From Lineus longissimus (Eukaryota > Nemertea > Pilidiophora > Heteronemertea > Lineidae): DNA of 64,000 nt. A program made the translations under genes and the position numbers. The stretch's first letter is position 1. Each line of letters begins with the position of its first letter. The notes below the pieces were generated by a model. That model did not search any database and was not told the DNA's origin. It was given only the letters and a program-made list of their open reading frames with translations. Shown here in pieces: positions 20,294 through 31,467 of this stretch. The stretch lies in contig NC_088312.1 in NCBI RefSeq assembly GCF_910592395.1, positions 6,944,001 to 7,008,000 on the forward strand, in the 5' to 3' direction.

Positions 20294-23200
20294 ATGGCTA
20301 CTCATGTGCGGTTTGGAGCAAAATTTATGCAACAAAATGCTAAAATACTCAATGAATATCAAAGACATCTTTTCGGACAGGTCATTCGAAAGAAGCATGT
20401 TTGTGGAACATTTTCGTGCCAAACTTTCCGAGTGGCACGGCGTAGCTTTAGTTCAGGGACAGTAAATAGATCAGAAAATGCCAACCTTTCAACAAAAACT
20501 TGCCCCGGTTGTTGCTGTTTGTGTTCATGTCTTTACTCTATTGATGGCACTGTCAACGGGAATGGTTCATATTCCATAAACACTAAAGACATTCATCCTG
20601 ATATCCGACCGCTCGTCCATGCAAAAACGTCAAATGTTTTTCAAGGGGGTGGTGGTTGTAGTTCATCAGCAGCATCGCCTTCAGAATCCTCATCCCAGAA
20701 ATCAAAGGTCACCTCTGGACCTGGTTTCCATGAATTCATGGCGGCAGGCAAAGATGATCTCAGTTTGGACAAGGGTGTGTTTGTGAATGAGGAGACTGGC
20801 ATTCCTTATGTGGAAGAAGCAAATATTGGTGGACATGGTAGGAAAGGTGTGTGTACAGACTAAGTCAACAAATAAACTAAAAACCATTTGTTCGTCTCAT
20901 GAGATTTCTCAAAATATGGTTATGTAGACAGAGGAAATTCTGTATGCTTACATTATTCAGGTATTGACGGTGCAATTTGGGAAATTTGAGAATTGGTGTT
21001 TGTAACCGTTCATGGTATAGCCTAAGCCACACAAAGTGGACTAGTTATGTATTTCGATAAAATCCTCACGAAGTATAAATGTTGTAACTCATGATATCTT
21101 TTTCAGTTCACATTGAAACATATGGCTGCCAGATGAATGTGAATGACACAGAAGTTGTTTGGTCCATATTGGAGAAAAATGGTTTCAAGAAAGCTGCTGA
21201 TTTGACTGAGGTAAGTCGACAGTAGGGTCAAGTTCCTTGGCTAGTTCGATATCAGATTCCAAAATCCTCAAGATATTGTTTTTCAGTATTTCACTTCTTT
21301 CACTTATTCTGACCTTAGGTTCCTAGCTATCATTTGGCAAGGATATAACTATTTTGCCTGTCTTGTACCTCATATCAACTTCGTCAGACTGACTACATGA
21401 AGAAAAACTAGTGATGACCATTTATTTATTTTGCAGAGCGATGTGACATTGCTGATGACATGCTCAATTAGGGAGGGTGCAGAACAGAAGATCTGGCATC
21501 GTATACAGTACTTGAAATCTCTGAAGAGACGAGGGAGAAAAGATAGGCCTGCAATGAAAATAGGTGTTTTAGGTAATGTTTTACCATCACACCGTGACAT
21601 ATTTTGCAAAATGTACCAAATGTATCTCAATAGCCAATCAAAAAGTGTTGTACGGAAAAGACAGCTCAACCCCTGTGGTGAGGCTTTTGATTGAAGAATT
21701 ATAAGAAACTGGCCATCAGCGCTGATATGTCAGCATTTGTCTTATCATGTCGGAGGTTATCAGAAGATAGTGATGTATGAAAATAAATGTTGGGGAAGAG
21801 CATAAATGGGCCCAATATCATTATCTTAAACTTCATCATGGCATAGTCTATGATTCATTGCTAAAGCACATCTACTCTTGATGACCGTGGGCCTACTGTG
21901 GGAGGCTTGTTTTCATCACTTCAAATTACATTAGATTGTGGAGAGTTCAAGTTTCCCTTTCCCGCCCTCACAGGTTGTATGGCAGAACGACTGAAAAAAA
22001 AGCTCATTGAAAAGGAGAAGATGTTAGATTTGGTCTGTGGTCCAGATGCATATCGTGATCTCCCACGGATGCTTGCCCAGACAGAATCTGGACAAGCAGC
22101 TGTAAACGTGCTATTGTCTCTCGATGAAACGTATGCTGATATAATGCCTGTGAGATTGAATCAAAATTCACCTTCGGCATTTGTGTAAGTTCATAATAAG
22201 TGTCTGGCCAAATCTTGTTTGAGAAGAAACCTTTTAAACATGGGGCATCACTTGACTTACTTCTACTACAAAGACCATGGCAGATTTGCTGAATCGGCAT
22301 TCAGCCATGCTGTTCAGAATACTTGACACAGATTTTCCAAAGCACTGATCCAAGGGGAGCCCGGTGGCACAATGGTTGTGCATTTCGTGCGCTAGATTGT
22401 GACTGCCCTTAGTTCTTCAGAATGGTTTCTAGATAGGCTTGGTAATACTTTATGTGATTGTAAAGTGCTTTAAGACAGTAGTTAGGATAGTGAAAAGGGC
22501 TGTATAAAAGCTCACTGTTATTATTATTGTGCTCTTCCTAGTTCTTCTCTTTGTGTTCAAGGTCAATAATGAGAGGCTGTGATAATATGTGTAGTTACTG
22601 TATTGTCCCTTTCACCCGTGGACGAGAGAGGAGTCGAGATATTGAGTCGATTCTAGAAGAAGTTAGGGAGCTTTCTAATCAGGTAAGGAGAAGAAGTCAC
22701 CTCCAGCAGCTCCTGGTGACAGCCTGAGAGACTATTTCTGTCAGCAATTCTTGAGCAGTTCATCGACCATTAAACTTTCCTAATGTTGTGCATGTTAGGC
22801 TGTTTTTGACGGAAATTTTGTACTATTTTGTGCACCGAAGTTGTCAAGGTGAATCTTTTAGTCATGATCACCTTCTTTATTATGTGATGGGCATGAAAAC
22901 CTCGAATGAGATTTTAAGCATGTAGGGATTGATGCAATTGATGAACTTATTTGTTCTCAAACAACTCCATTCAAGCTATGTTTTTGTGTACATCATATTC
23001 TTCTGTCCATCTAGGGTATAAAAGAGGTGACATTACTTGGCCAAAATGTGAACAGCTACCGTGACTTGTCTGAACTGCATCACAGCATCAGTGAAGACGA
23101 GGCATCAAGACTGAGTAAAGGCTTCAGTACTATTTACAAGCCGAAGAAAGGGGGAAGACGATTCAGTGATCTCTTGGATAAGGTATCACTTGTCGATCCA

Positions 23201-24661
23201 GAAATGAGGATACGTTTCACCTCGCCACATCCTAAAGACTTTCCTGATGAGGTGCTGCAGTTGATCAAGGAACGTCCTAATATCTGCAACCAGATCCACC
23301 TGCCTGCCCAGAGTGGTAACAGTGACATCCTCCGAGCCATGAGAAGAGGGTACACGAGGGAGGCATATCTTGATCTCGTCTATCATATATGGGAAACCAT
23401 CCCTGGTACGTATCTTAGCAGAGAGGTGTCCGCTAAGGGAGGTTCCACTGTAGATATAATTGGACCAACAGTTGATATATGTGACAGCGTTCCCCTTCAA
23501 GAGAGTGACACTTGGTATGCTACTGCCTGTATACTATACAGTGTCTTGACTCATTGACTCTAAAAAACAGAATTGTGTTTGTAATGCATTTTTCTATAAT
23601 TTTATTCTTTCTAAACTTTTCAGACGTATCACTTTCGAGTGATTTCATAGCAGGATTTTGTGGGGAAACTGAAGCAGCCCACGAGGAAACTGTATCGCTG
23701 ATGAGACTAGTCAAATATAATTTTGCATTCTGTTTTCCCTACAGTATGAGACAGGTGAGAGAACATTTAATCCTCGCAGCCAATCAGTTGTTCATTATTA
23801 CGGGAAAAATAATGAGCAAAATCAATGCTCTTACCGGGTAATAGCGATATGGGAATTAACTATAGTATTCTAGTTGCTATGATATTTTGTGACTCTTTCT
23901 TGATTTTGTTGTGACAGCCTTCTCTTTCTCCTCTCTCAGAAAACACACGCATACCACCGTTTGGTGGATGACGTCCCTGAAGACGTGAAGCAGCGCAGAC
24001 ATGAAGAACTGATCTCTGTATTCAGAGAGGAAGCTCAAAAGAAGAATATTGCGCAGGGAGGACAGGTGCAGCTCATTCTCATTGAAGGGGTAAGAGTTGA
24101 TCTTCATTCATGCGGAAAAATCGAAAAAAATGGCCCCTTACAGACGTAGTATGAATTACAGCTCCTATCCGATTTTACAGTATTTGAAAACTTGTCATGT
24201 GATGAAGTCATTTTACACCGGCAGCCATTTTTTGATAGGTTCAACAGTTAATAAACCCTTGTCCTTTACAGGAAAGTAAACGTTCTCCTCTGGATGTAGC
24301 TGGCAGAAATGATGGCAACACAAAAGTGATCATACCCAGAATTGATATCCCCTCGGATGATGGAAGATCTGCCCCACATAGCATCAAAACTGGAGATTAT
24401 GTTGCAGTTGAGGTAAGAGAACCACTTGTTATTGATTCATTTTCATTCTTTGTATTTACTCAAGCTTCCAGGACTTCAAGATTGTGTCTTTGTCTTAAAA
24501 GTGTGCAAAACTTATCTCAATCTATAGCTGACATCTTTCTTTTTGTATTTCAGATTACTGGAGGTAGTTCTCAGACCCTGAGGGGAAAGCCCCTATATCT
24601 CACAACACTGGAGAGATTTCATCGGCAGCCAGCTTTGGGTAGAGCAAAGGAAAACTGTTGA
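20294..24661 (+). CDS. CDK5RAP1: CDK5RAP1, mitochondrial tRNA methylthiotransferase
   Basis: A radical-SAM enzyme of the MiaB family that adds the 2-methylthio group to N6-isopentenyladenosine 37 of some mitochondrial tRNAs. Ten exons join in frame to 678 residues: 20,294-20,837; 21,107-21,210; 21,437-21,572; 21,974-22,184; 22,562-22,682; 23,015-23,405; 23,624-23,754; 23,940-24,089; 24,272-24,412; 24,554-24,661. The ATG at 20,294 starts a basic, mitochondrial-type leader. Visible are E-T-Y-G-C-Q-M-N, the second and third cluster Cys (T-C-S-I-R-E and G-C-M-A-E-R), the radical-SAM [10 protein letters not shown], and a C-terminal TRAM region. An unusual Cys-rich run ([10 protein letters not shown]) lies near residues 70-80. 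It is the only conventional gene here and unrelated to its neighbours. Confidence 0.93.
22353..22532 (+). mobile_element. tRNA-derived SINE in CDK5RAP1 intron 4
   Basis: GAGCCCGGTGGCACAATGG resembles the start of a tRNA gene and holds an A-box-like TGGCACAATGG. The 3' part (AAAGTGCTTTAAGACAG ... GGGCTGTATAAAAGC, then ATT repeats) is the kind of tail seen in invertebrate SINEs. It is in the sense direction of the gene; the B box is degenerate. Confidence 0.65.
23410..23455. repeat. Dispersed-repeat fragment in CDK5RAP1 intron 6
   Basis: GAGAGGTGTCCGCTAAGGGA followed by GGTTCCACTGTA is one end of the dispersed inverted-repeat family. Confidence 0.6.
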
Positions 24662-25051
24662 ATGCATTGGACTCCTTGGCATTTTGGTGTGTAATGGCAA
24701 GAACTCAAGAAAACTGATTTGAAGTGGAGTTGAATGCAGCCTATAGTTCTCCCGTGGTCTCTAGCTTTGGCTCTTTGCCTTTGAGAGCCCTGATGGAGAG
24801 CTCACAAGAACTGCTTACCTGTCTCAATAGTATGCGTATGGACTTGCACTTGTCACAAGCTGCCATTGAGAAAGTTCAAGAAAAGTGATGAATGCTCTGG
24901 ACTTGTAAGCAATTGGAGAGCTCAGAATTTCTGCATGAAATTTTCTAGTGGTTGTGTTGATATCAACAAAGAAATTTGTGATGTAGTGAGTGTTGGTTGA
25001 GTAAAAAAGATGTAAATTTCTTTGATAGATCTTGTTATGGATTTGAATTTT

Positions 25052-25057
25052 AATAAA
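25052..25057 (+). terminator. Poly(A) signal of CDK5RAP1
   Basis: AATAAA lies 391 bp after the CDK5RAP1 stop codon, in AT-rich 3' untranslated sequence. Confidence 0.6.
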
Positions 25058-25514
25058 GATATGAAGGAACACTTATTTCTTAATCGTTTTGTTGTGCTGA
25101 TGGGGCATAAATAGGTCAATCACAATGTAGACAATGGTACAGTGATGAGACACACCTGCACTGCAGGAACAGTGGTACACATTCACCTGAAGCAGATCCT
25201 CGTAAGCCTATTCTGTAAAGGTGTTTTCCAAGTCCGCAGTGCCCTGTTCATAGACGGTAGATCGTCACCTGTGGCTTCCTGTCGAGCTTGGTGACCAGTG
25301 AGTCGAAAAGTCTGTGTCTCAGCATTGGGATGCAGATTTGCTAGTCTCATGTAATACTAATAATCTGTAATAGTACATGTGTACCATTGTCAAAATGCAT
25401 CAGTATTTAGTCTTTCTTGGGGAAAATTGAGGGTCAGTGTCTGTTCTGTGCCGATCATGTTCTTGGAGAGGTGAAATTCTTGATTGCCATTACCACTGGA
25501 TGGTTGCACATTTC

Positions 25515-26120
25515 CAGTGCACAAGAAGTGAACAAAAGTGGTTGGTTGTGACAACTCTCAGTTATCCGGGCTAATTGTACAGTAGATCCTCTCTTTTACT
25601 TCTCTGATCAGGAAACTTCAGGGATTCATCCAAGAAGTGGACAAAAATGGTTGGTTGTGACATCTCTCAGTTATCCGGGCTAATTGTACATTAGATCCTC
25701 TCTATTACTTCTCTGATCAGGAAACTTCAAGGATTCATCCAAGAAGTGGACAAAATTTGTTGGTTGTGACATTTCTCGGTTCGCCAGGCTAAATGTACAT
25801 TAGATCCTCTCTATTACTTCTCTGATCAGGAAACTTCAGGTATTCATCCAAGAAGTGAACAAAAGTGGTTGGTTGTGACATCTTTCAGTTCGCCAGGCTA
25901 AAAGTGCAGTAGATCCTCTCTACTACTTCTCTAATCAGGAAACTTCAGGGATTCATCCAAGAAGTGAACAAAAGTGGTTGGTTGTGACATCTTTCAGTTC
26001 GCCAGGCTAAATGTGCAGTAGATCCTCTCTACTACTTCTCTAATCAGGAAACTTCAGGGATTCATCCAAGAAGTGGACAAAATTAGTTGGTTGTGACATC
26101 TCTCAGTTCGCCTGGCTAAA
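25515..26120. repeat. 109-bp tandem array, about 5.5 copies
   Basis: The anchor GAAGTG-(G/A)-ACAAAA occurs at 25,525, 25,634, 25,743, 25,852, 25,961 and 26,070, exactly 109 bp apart. Each unit has GTTGGTTGTGACAT and TAGATCCTCTC. Copies differ by a few bases. It lies in the tail-to-tail interval between CDK5RAP1 and L2. Confidence 0.92.
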
Positions 26121-26124
26121 TGTA

Positions 26125-26275
26125 CAGTAGGGCCTCTCTATTAAGGGCACCCTTAAGACTTGCAAGTAGTGTCCTTATTGGAAAAGTTTGCTGATTAGAG
26201 AAGTATAATGGAATGAATTCAATCAACTTTTGAGTCCTTGAGAGGTGTTTGCTAAGGGAGGTTCCAGTGTACTTG
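26125..26275. repeat. Dispersed inverted-repeat family copy
   Basis: The ends CAGTAGGGCCTCTCTATTAA and GCTAAGGGAGGTTCCAGTG are roughly inverted. It directly follows the 109-bp array. Confidence 0.65.
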
Positions 26276-26562
26276 GATGAATCCGAGAGATCACTCATCC
26301 TGTCATTGGCCATCAGCTGTCACTAGAATAGCCCTTGGTTTGGAACAATCAAATGGCAGAAATGAAACTTGGGCGAGTTCATGCCCAAACCATTCACGTA
26401 AAAATGTTTTCTGAGCAGGTCTGGTATAATCTTCTGCCTGAAGCACTTTCTATCCAACAGTCACCAGGAGAACTCTTGCACTCTTGTATTGGACATTTTT
26501 AGCCCTCTCAACCAAAATAGGGAAAAAAACAAGATGATTTATAAATATCCTATGAATGATTA

Positions 26563-26568
26563 TTTATT
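26563..26568 (-). terminator. Candidate poly(A) signal of L2
   Basis: AATAAA on the minus strand, 291 bp after the L2 stop codon at 26,859. Confidence 0.45.
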
Positions 26569-26858
26569 TGATTGTGATCAAACATTTGACAGTGGCATGA
26601 ACATTCAGGTATAAAATTAGAAGATTGGTGATGTCACAATGCATAAGGCTGATGCACAATGACAACCAGTTATATGTGCACATGGTACTGATCAAGGACT
26701 GAACATCAGACTAACTACACTCAAACCTCATTTTATTGGTGATTGGAGTCTCTTACCACGCCAGGATAAAATGTCTTGAAGCAACCATTGTACTATCTGG
26801 CACTGGTCGTAAACATGCAGCCCAACCTGTAAAGATTGTCATCAAAGTAGTCCATACA

Positions 26859-27500
26859 TCATTCATCCATGTTTGAGTTCATGAGTGGGCCATAAATCCC
26901 TTGTGAAGACAATCCAGAGTTACCCACCCCCGTCCTAGCTGCCATCTGTAAAACATCCAAACCAAAACCTACAGAATTTCTACTCTCATTCATCGAGACA
27001 CTCAAGTCAAATTCATCCTTTACTGTATTAAGTTCACTGGCACTTGTGTTCGACTCATTCACGTATTGCATTTTAACAGCAAGACTCTTGTTCGGCGCTT
27101 TCGATTTTATCTTGATCAAATCTGGGTGTCTTTTGCGCACGTTCAACCACCAGTCTTTACCAGGTAACCCACACTTGAAAGGATTCGGCATCTGCTTCGA
27201 ATCGAAGTATTGTGCCAATAAATTTAACAATTCCTTCCTGCCAAACTTCAGTCCTTTTTCAGTGTACTCAAGGCTCAGTTTGATGACCTCACGCTCGTCC
27301 TCCAAAGATATACATCCACCTCGACCATGACGTCCTCCCGGTTTCTTCAACTCCTTGACATATGTACCCAGTGTTGTTTTAGGTACGTTATAAATTTTTG
27401 CAGCCTTCCGAAGTGACATTTCACCTGTTTTCACTTTCGTCATGGCAATTTCCAATGTTGCTAAATCGTATGCATTGTTCAAACCTCTCGGACCCTTATT
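26859..27500 (-). CDS. L2 terminal exon: psq-type and CENP-B-type helix-turn-helix
   Basis: The acceptor TTATTGTTTTTTCAG opens phase 0; the end is 213 residues. Residues of about 10-50 form a psq-type helix-turn-helix (L-R-K-A-A-K-I-Y-N-V-P-K-T-T-L). Residues 65-130 match the second, CENP-B-like domain of pogo, Tigger and Jerky-type proteins, ending G-L-P-G-K-D-W-W-L-N and R-K-R-H-P-D-L. No transposase catalytic domain follows; a Ser/Asn-rich tail ends the protein. It replaces the zinc fingers of the sister loci, so L2 would bind DNA with a captured transposase-type domain. It is the only terminal exon I can find for L2. Confidence 0.85.
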   Translation of the reverse strand, partial: NKGPRGLNNAYDLATLEIAMTKVKTGEMSLRKAAKIYNVPKTTLGTYVKELKKPGGRHGRGGCISLEDEREVIKLSLEYTEKGLKFGRKELLNLLAQYFDSKQMPNPFKCGLPGKDWWLNVRKRHPDLIKIKSKAPNKSLAVKMQYVNESNTSASELNTVKDEFDLSVSMNESRNSVGFGLDVLQMAARTGVGNSGLSSQGIYGPLMNSNMDE

Positions 27501-27839
27501 CTGAAAAAACAATAATCCCAGGTTTAAACAACAGAGAGCAGTTCGCACAAAAAGGCATTTACATGAATAAGAGTAAAGAAACCGTCCAAGTCGAGCAACA
27601 ACAGCTAAAACAAATTTAAGTGCTTCAGAGAAGAGATCATCCCAGACAGTTTGATTTTAGATCATTCCTTTCACTAACTCGGAAACACATTTTGCAGTAG
27701 TATTAAAGCAGCTTGGCTGAATGCGATGGAAATTTAAAATGGTAAGAAAGTATCACAACATTCATCCGTTCCACATAACCGAGTATGACTGCATTCATTG
27801 AAAGCATGACCCACAATATTTAGGATAAGCTTCACTTAC

Positions 27840-28313
27840 GCGTGTTCTGAGAGCCTCGGATTGTTGTCCAGCTTCCTCTGCAGCTATCCGCAATAAAGAC
27901 GTACTTGGTACTGGATCTGAAACTGGCACAGGCATCTGGAGTGCTGCAGTAATGGCATCTTGTCCACAAATCGCAGGGTTTCCGTCACAGTTTAGTTGAC
28001 TTGGGTCCGGATATTTACGGGTATGCTGCGGTGTCGAAGTCTGGGGTCTCCAGTCTTGATTTTTAGTGATCGAGTAGGACTCATTGTACAAGGCCATGGC
28101 CTTGTCAAGTTTTGCATCGAGTGATTGAGTTCTTTCTGTATTACTATCATGCTGATCTTGTACTTTCCGACAAACTGCCTGATTGCTGGTTGGCTCATTT
28201 AGTGATGTGAACCCAGTGTATTGGTAGTCAGAAGTTGATGTCGCCATTTCTGGTGCTCCAACAGAATGGAACAAGGGCACTTGCATTTTGGCAGAGGTCA
28301 CTGAACCATATCG
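27840..28313 (-). CDS. L2 linker exon (exon B)
   Basis: The acceptor ATTTGTTGTTTCAG and donor CACGC/GTAAGT bound 158 codons in phase 0. Its content is Ser/Thr/Gln-rich and probably disordered. The block P-V-P-V-S-D-P near the end matches P-V-P-V-S-G in the L1 and L4 linkers. The I-P-D-S-P-P block of the other loci is missing, so any SUMO-related contact would be absent from L2. Confidence 0.78.
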
Positions 28314-28578
28314 CTGAAACAACAAATAGTGCTAGCTATATAGGTAAACACTGAAGTAATGATTTCAAGCATTGTCTGAGGAAGAGTTCCTCATATTCAT
28401 ACTGCTAGTGATTTGTAAAGGCCACAGTGCCAATCAAATTTCAGTGCAATAGTTCCTGATCGGCTGAAAGACAATTTGAATTCGCAACAACTTCGTTCTC
28501 TTAATAGCACTTCGTCATTTGAGTTGTTGTCGTAAGCACTATTATACGCATGTAGCAGCATAGAATCGGGAAGCTTAC

Positions 28579-29272
28579 CTGATGAATCTGAAGCTTGCGC
28601 CTTGTTTCTTTATGGGCGTCCCTCTCATCATCCAATGTCTTTGTCTGCATATCAAATAATTCCTTCAATCTTGCTGCCCCAGTGTTTGCATCAGCCATAT
28701 TTGATGATTCACTCAGATTCTCAGCTTGTAATTTTTGAATAAGTCTATCTTTGATTTCACTCTCTTCTTCTTTGACTTGGAGATCAGATTCAAGTCGGGC
28801 GATTCTATTTTGATACTGCAAAATCATGTCCTCCTTTTCAAGTTTTTCTGAGGTCACTTTTTCTAGATGTTCAGCTTGACTACTAAGTTCGGCTTGTACA
28901 CTCTGAAGCATTTGAGTGGCATTTAGCAACTCTGTCTCACACTTCGATAGAAGCTGATCCTTGATTTCGCACTGGTCCTGAAGTCTTTCATAAGAAGACG
29001 GAAGAGGTACACCATCCTTTAACATTGCCAATTGCTTTCTTTTCGATTGAATTTGTTTCTCCGATATGTCCAGCTGGTTCTCTTTGACCATCAGGCGAGC
29101 TTGATAGGTAGTAAGCAAGGAAAACAAGTCGGCCCAAGCCTTGCTCAAGCCATTGCCTCGATTCCGGAGGTCATCCTGAAGGAATCTGAGGTCATCATCC
29201 TGCCTGAAGGTAGCCTGTTCCATCATGATGCCAAGTACTTCTTGAGGTATTAATGCAGAATCAGGCGAGTCT
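28579..29272 (-). CDS. L2 coiled-coil exon (exon A)
   Basis: The acceptor CATCCATTTCAG precedes a frame open from the first base; ATG at 29,226 aligns with M-M-E-Q in L1, so I take it as the start (216 codons to donor CATCAG/GTAAGC). If an upstream coding exon exists, 16 more codons could join in frame. The family block is G-L-S-K-A-W-A-D-L-F-S (Trp 31). Residues 89-172 form six 14-residue repeats such as KDQLLSKCETELLN and KEDMILQYQNRIAR. It is the most diverged copy of the coiled coil. Confidence 0.8.
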
Positions 29273-29965
29273 CTGAAATGGATGAATCAGGACATTTTGT
29301 ATAAAAATCATGTTTAAACAGAAAAAGACACTAGTTCACAAGAATAGCCAAGTCATTGGCAGGAGGGATTAAAGTTTACAACCAGATTGATGAGAAACTG
29401 ACCAAAGATGCATCAAAAGGTTTACAAATGGCTCCTAATTTTAGTATATCCAACCTCAAAATACTACCAAAAAGAGTATGTGGCCTCTTCAAACACTAAT
29501 AACGAGATTGTAGCCGATGAATTTAAAATCAACCACATACATTTCGTTATATGATTGATATTCTGCTAAGAATACTCAAAATTTATAAAACCCGGAAATG
29601 GCACATTGATTGTGATCGTCGTTCTCTGTTAACAACCGCTACCTTTCCAGCGTAACCGAACACAGGTCCGAACACCCTTACGGATGAAAATTCAATTAGC
29701 GTCACTTAGGACTTCATTACATCGGTGTCGGAACCTTCCGTCTTTGTTTTCATTTTCTCGTTTTGGCCGATTTGTTGACCCTTCCTACACATAGTTACAT
29801 CATAGTTGGAATTTAGAAAGGTGAATGTCATGATTAGTACAAAATATTTGCAATACACGTAAAGTAGAGCTGTTTTTAAACGTTGGTAAATGACACGACT
29901 AAATGTATGGGTGTTTAATTGAATTAATATTTTGATGGTACACCCTGTAGACAGACAGTACACTA

Positions 29966-30052
29966 CAGGGTGGCCAAGAATTAGTTCCCCTCACACAATG
30001 GATTCACAATGGAATTCTATTGTGCAAGGGAAAATAATTCTAGGCCACCCTG
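29966..30052. mobile_element. Foldback MITE with TA target duplications
   Basis: The 87-bp element starts CAGGGTGGCCAAGAATTA and ends TAATTCTAGGCCACCCTG, giving inverted arms of about 38 bp around a loop of roughly 12 bp. TA dinucleotides flank both ends (29,964-29,965 and 30,053-30,054), as expected of a Tc1/mariner-type non-autonomous element. Confidence 0.85.
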
Positions 30053-30236
30053 TAAAGTGAATTTTGTGATACAATACACTGTTATTATACATATACTTTT
30101 CTGCAATAAAGAGGCTTTTTAGCCTGTGGTGTGGTGGCCAAGGGACAGCCAACTTTTTCATAGTAGATTGCTGGTTACGAAGTCCCCTACCCGGCCAGTC
30201 TTTTTTACTCTTTGTCTTATGTATTGGGCTACGTCG

Positions 30237-30455
30237 CCCCCCGCCCCCCCCCCCCCCCGCCGCATCCCCTGGCCCCCGGCCGCATCCCCGGCCCCATCCC
30301 CTGCCCCCCACCCCCACCCCCATCCCCGCCCCAACTCCTGCCCCTGCCCCGCCGCATCCTCTGGCCCCCCTGCCCATCCCCTGGCCCATCCCCAGCCCCC
30401 TCCCCCGCCGCATCCCCTGGCCCCCCTGCCAATCCCCTGGCCCCCCCCACTCTTA
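30237..30455. repeat. C-rich low-complexity block
   Basis: Imperfect repeats of CCGCATCCCCTGGCCCC and long C runs. Glycine- or proline-rich open frames on both strands here are artefacts of composition. Strand-asymmetric C/G runs of this sort can form G-quadruplexes; that is inference. Confidence 0.85.
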
Positions 30456-30563
30456 GCTAACAAAGACAATTGATGAAGTCTTTTTTGCGCCATGGTTGCG
30501 GATTGTAAACTCATTCCCTCTACGATTTCATGTGGTAAAGTTTCCCCTCTTCTTTCTTTCCAG

Positions 30564-31233
30564 ATATGATCTTTTCAATCAGATGCCAACCGGAGACATA
30601 ATACAACAACATAAAATGCCAGAGTCCCGCATTTCTAGCGGTGAATTAAAGATCACCCAATCAAGTCTTCATGAAAAAGGATGCCAGCTTACGAAAGTAT
30701 GGTCAGACCTCTTCAGTCTGCTGTCGAAATACCAAGCAGATCTTATGGTCAAGGAAAACGAAATCGAAGTCTTAGAACAACAGCTGGAGTCGAAGCAATC
30801 AATGCTAAAATCAACATCGGACAATGATACACGTGAGGTGACCAATCTTCAAGGAGAGCTGCAAGCGAAGGACTTAGAATTAGCAAAATATAGAGCTGAT
30901 TTATTGAACAGTGAAGAAGCCATGAATCGACTTCAAACAGAGATGCGGAATAATTCAGAACTGCTGACACAATGTCGGACTGAAGTTTTAGAAAATCAAG
31001 AAAAATTGATAAAGACTCGTAACGAAGTTGATAGGTTGAGATTTGAATTGACGAGTAAGGATGAAGAGCTAAGAGTGAAGGACACTCTCTTGGAAAAGTT
31101 GCAGGCGCAAATGCTAAAAGAGGTCTCGGACTTGACTGCGGATGTGAATACACTGAAACATAAACTGAATTTAGAAAAAAATGCCCACGACGAGACAAAA
31201 AAGACGTTATTATCAATTTCAAAACAAAACCAG
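30564..31233 (+). CDS. L3 coiled-coil exon (exon A), start of protein
   Basis: The acceptor CTTTCTTTCCAG is followed by 19 untranslated bases and ATG at 30,583, then 217 codons to the donor AACCAG/GTAAGG. An earlier ATG at 30,566 opens only a short out-of-frame reading. The family block is C-Q-L-T-K-V-W-S-D-L-F-S (Trp 40). Residues 96-179 are six 14-residue repeats, for example NSELLTQCRTEVLE and KDTLLEKLQAQMLK. It is predicted to be an oligomerising coiled coil common to all L3 isoforms. Confidence 0.83.
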
Positions 31234-31467
31234 GTAAGGACATTTAGAGAAGTACTATACATGTAGCTTTGTTTTACTGTGACTGCATGTATGTACATGT
31301 AATACACCTTGTTAATCCATGAGCCGCAGAAGCCGCTATTAGGCAGGGTGTTGTGCCCTGCTTGAAACACTGGACATTTTGGCATGCTTTCATCACATTA
31401 TCTTTAGTCTTACTACTGTTTAGATAATTTCTGAGTTTCATATTCCCCTATTCTTTGTACGTTTCAG

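Larger units (their letters stand above)
26859..29272 (-). other. Locus L2: coiled-coil gene with HTH terminal exon
   Basis: Three coding exons (29,272-28,579; 28,313-27,840; 27,500-26,859) join in phase 0 to 587 residues from the ATG at 29,226. It lies head to head with L3 and tail to tail with CDK5RAP1. It is the simplest of the four sister loci, with one terminal exon, and lacks the SIM-like block. Confidence 0.8.
29273..30563. promoter_or_regulatory. Head-to-head interval between L2 and L3
   Basis: Both loci start transcription outward from this 1.3-kb interval, and both must have a 5' untranslated exon in it, because their coiled-coil exons begin with acceptors. It contains a foldback element at 29,966-30,052 and a C-rich block at 30,237-30,455. 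No core promoter element can be assigned with confidence. Confidence 0.5.

Noticed and set aside
29991-30514. Long glycine-, arginine- or proline-rich frames on both strands
   Set aside because: They come from the C-rich low-complexity block and are open in several frames at once.
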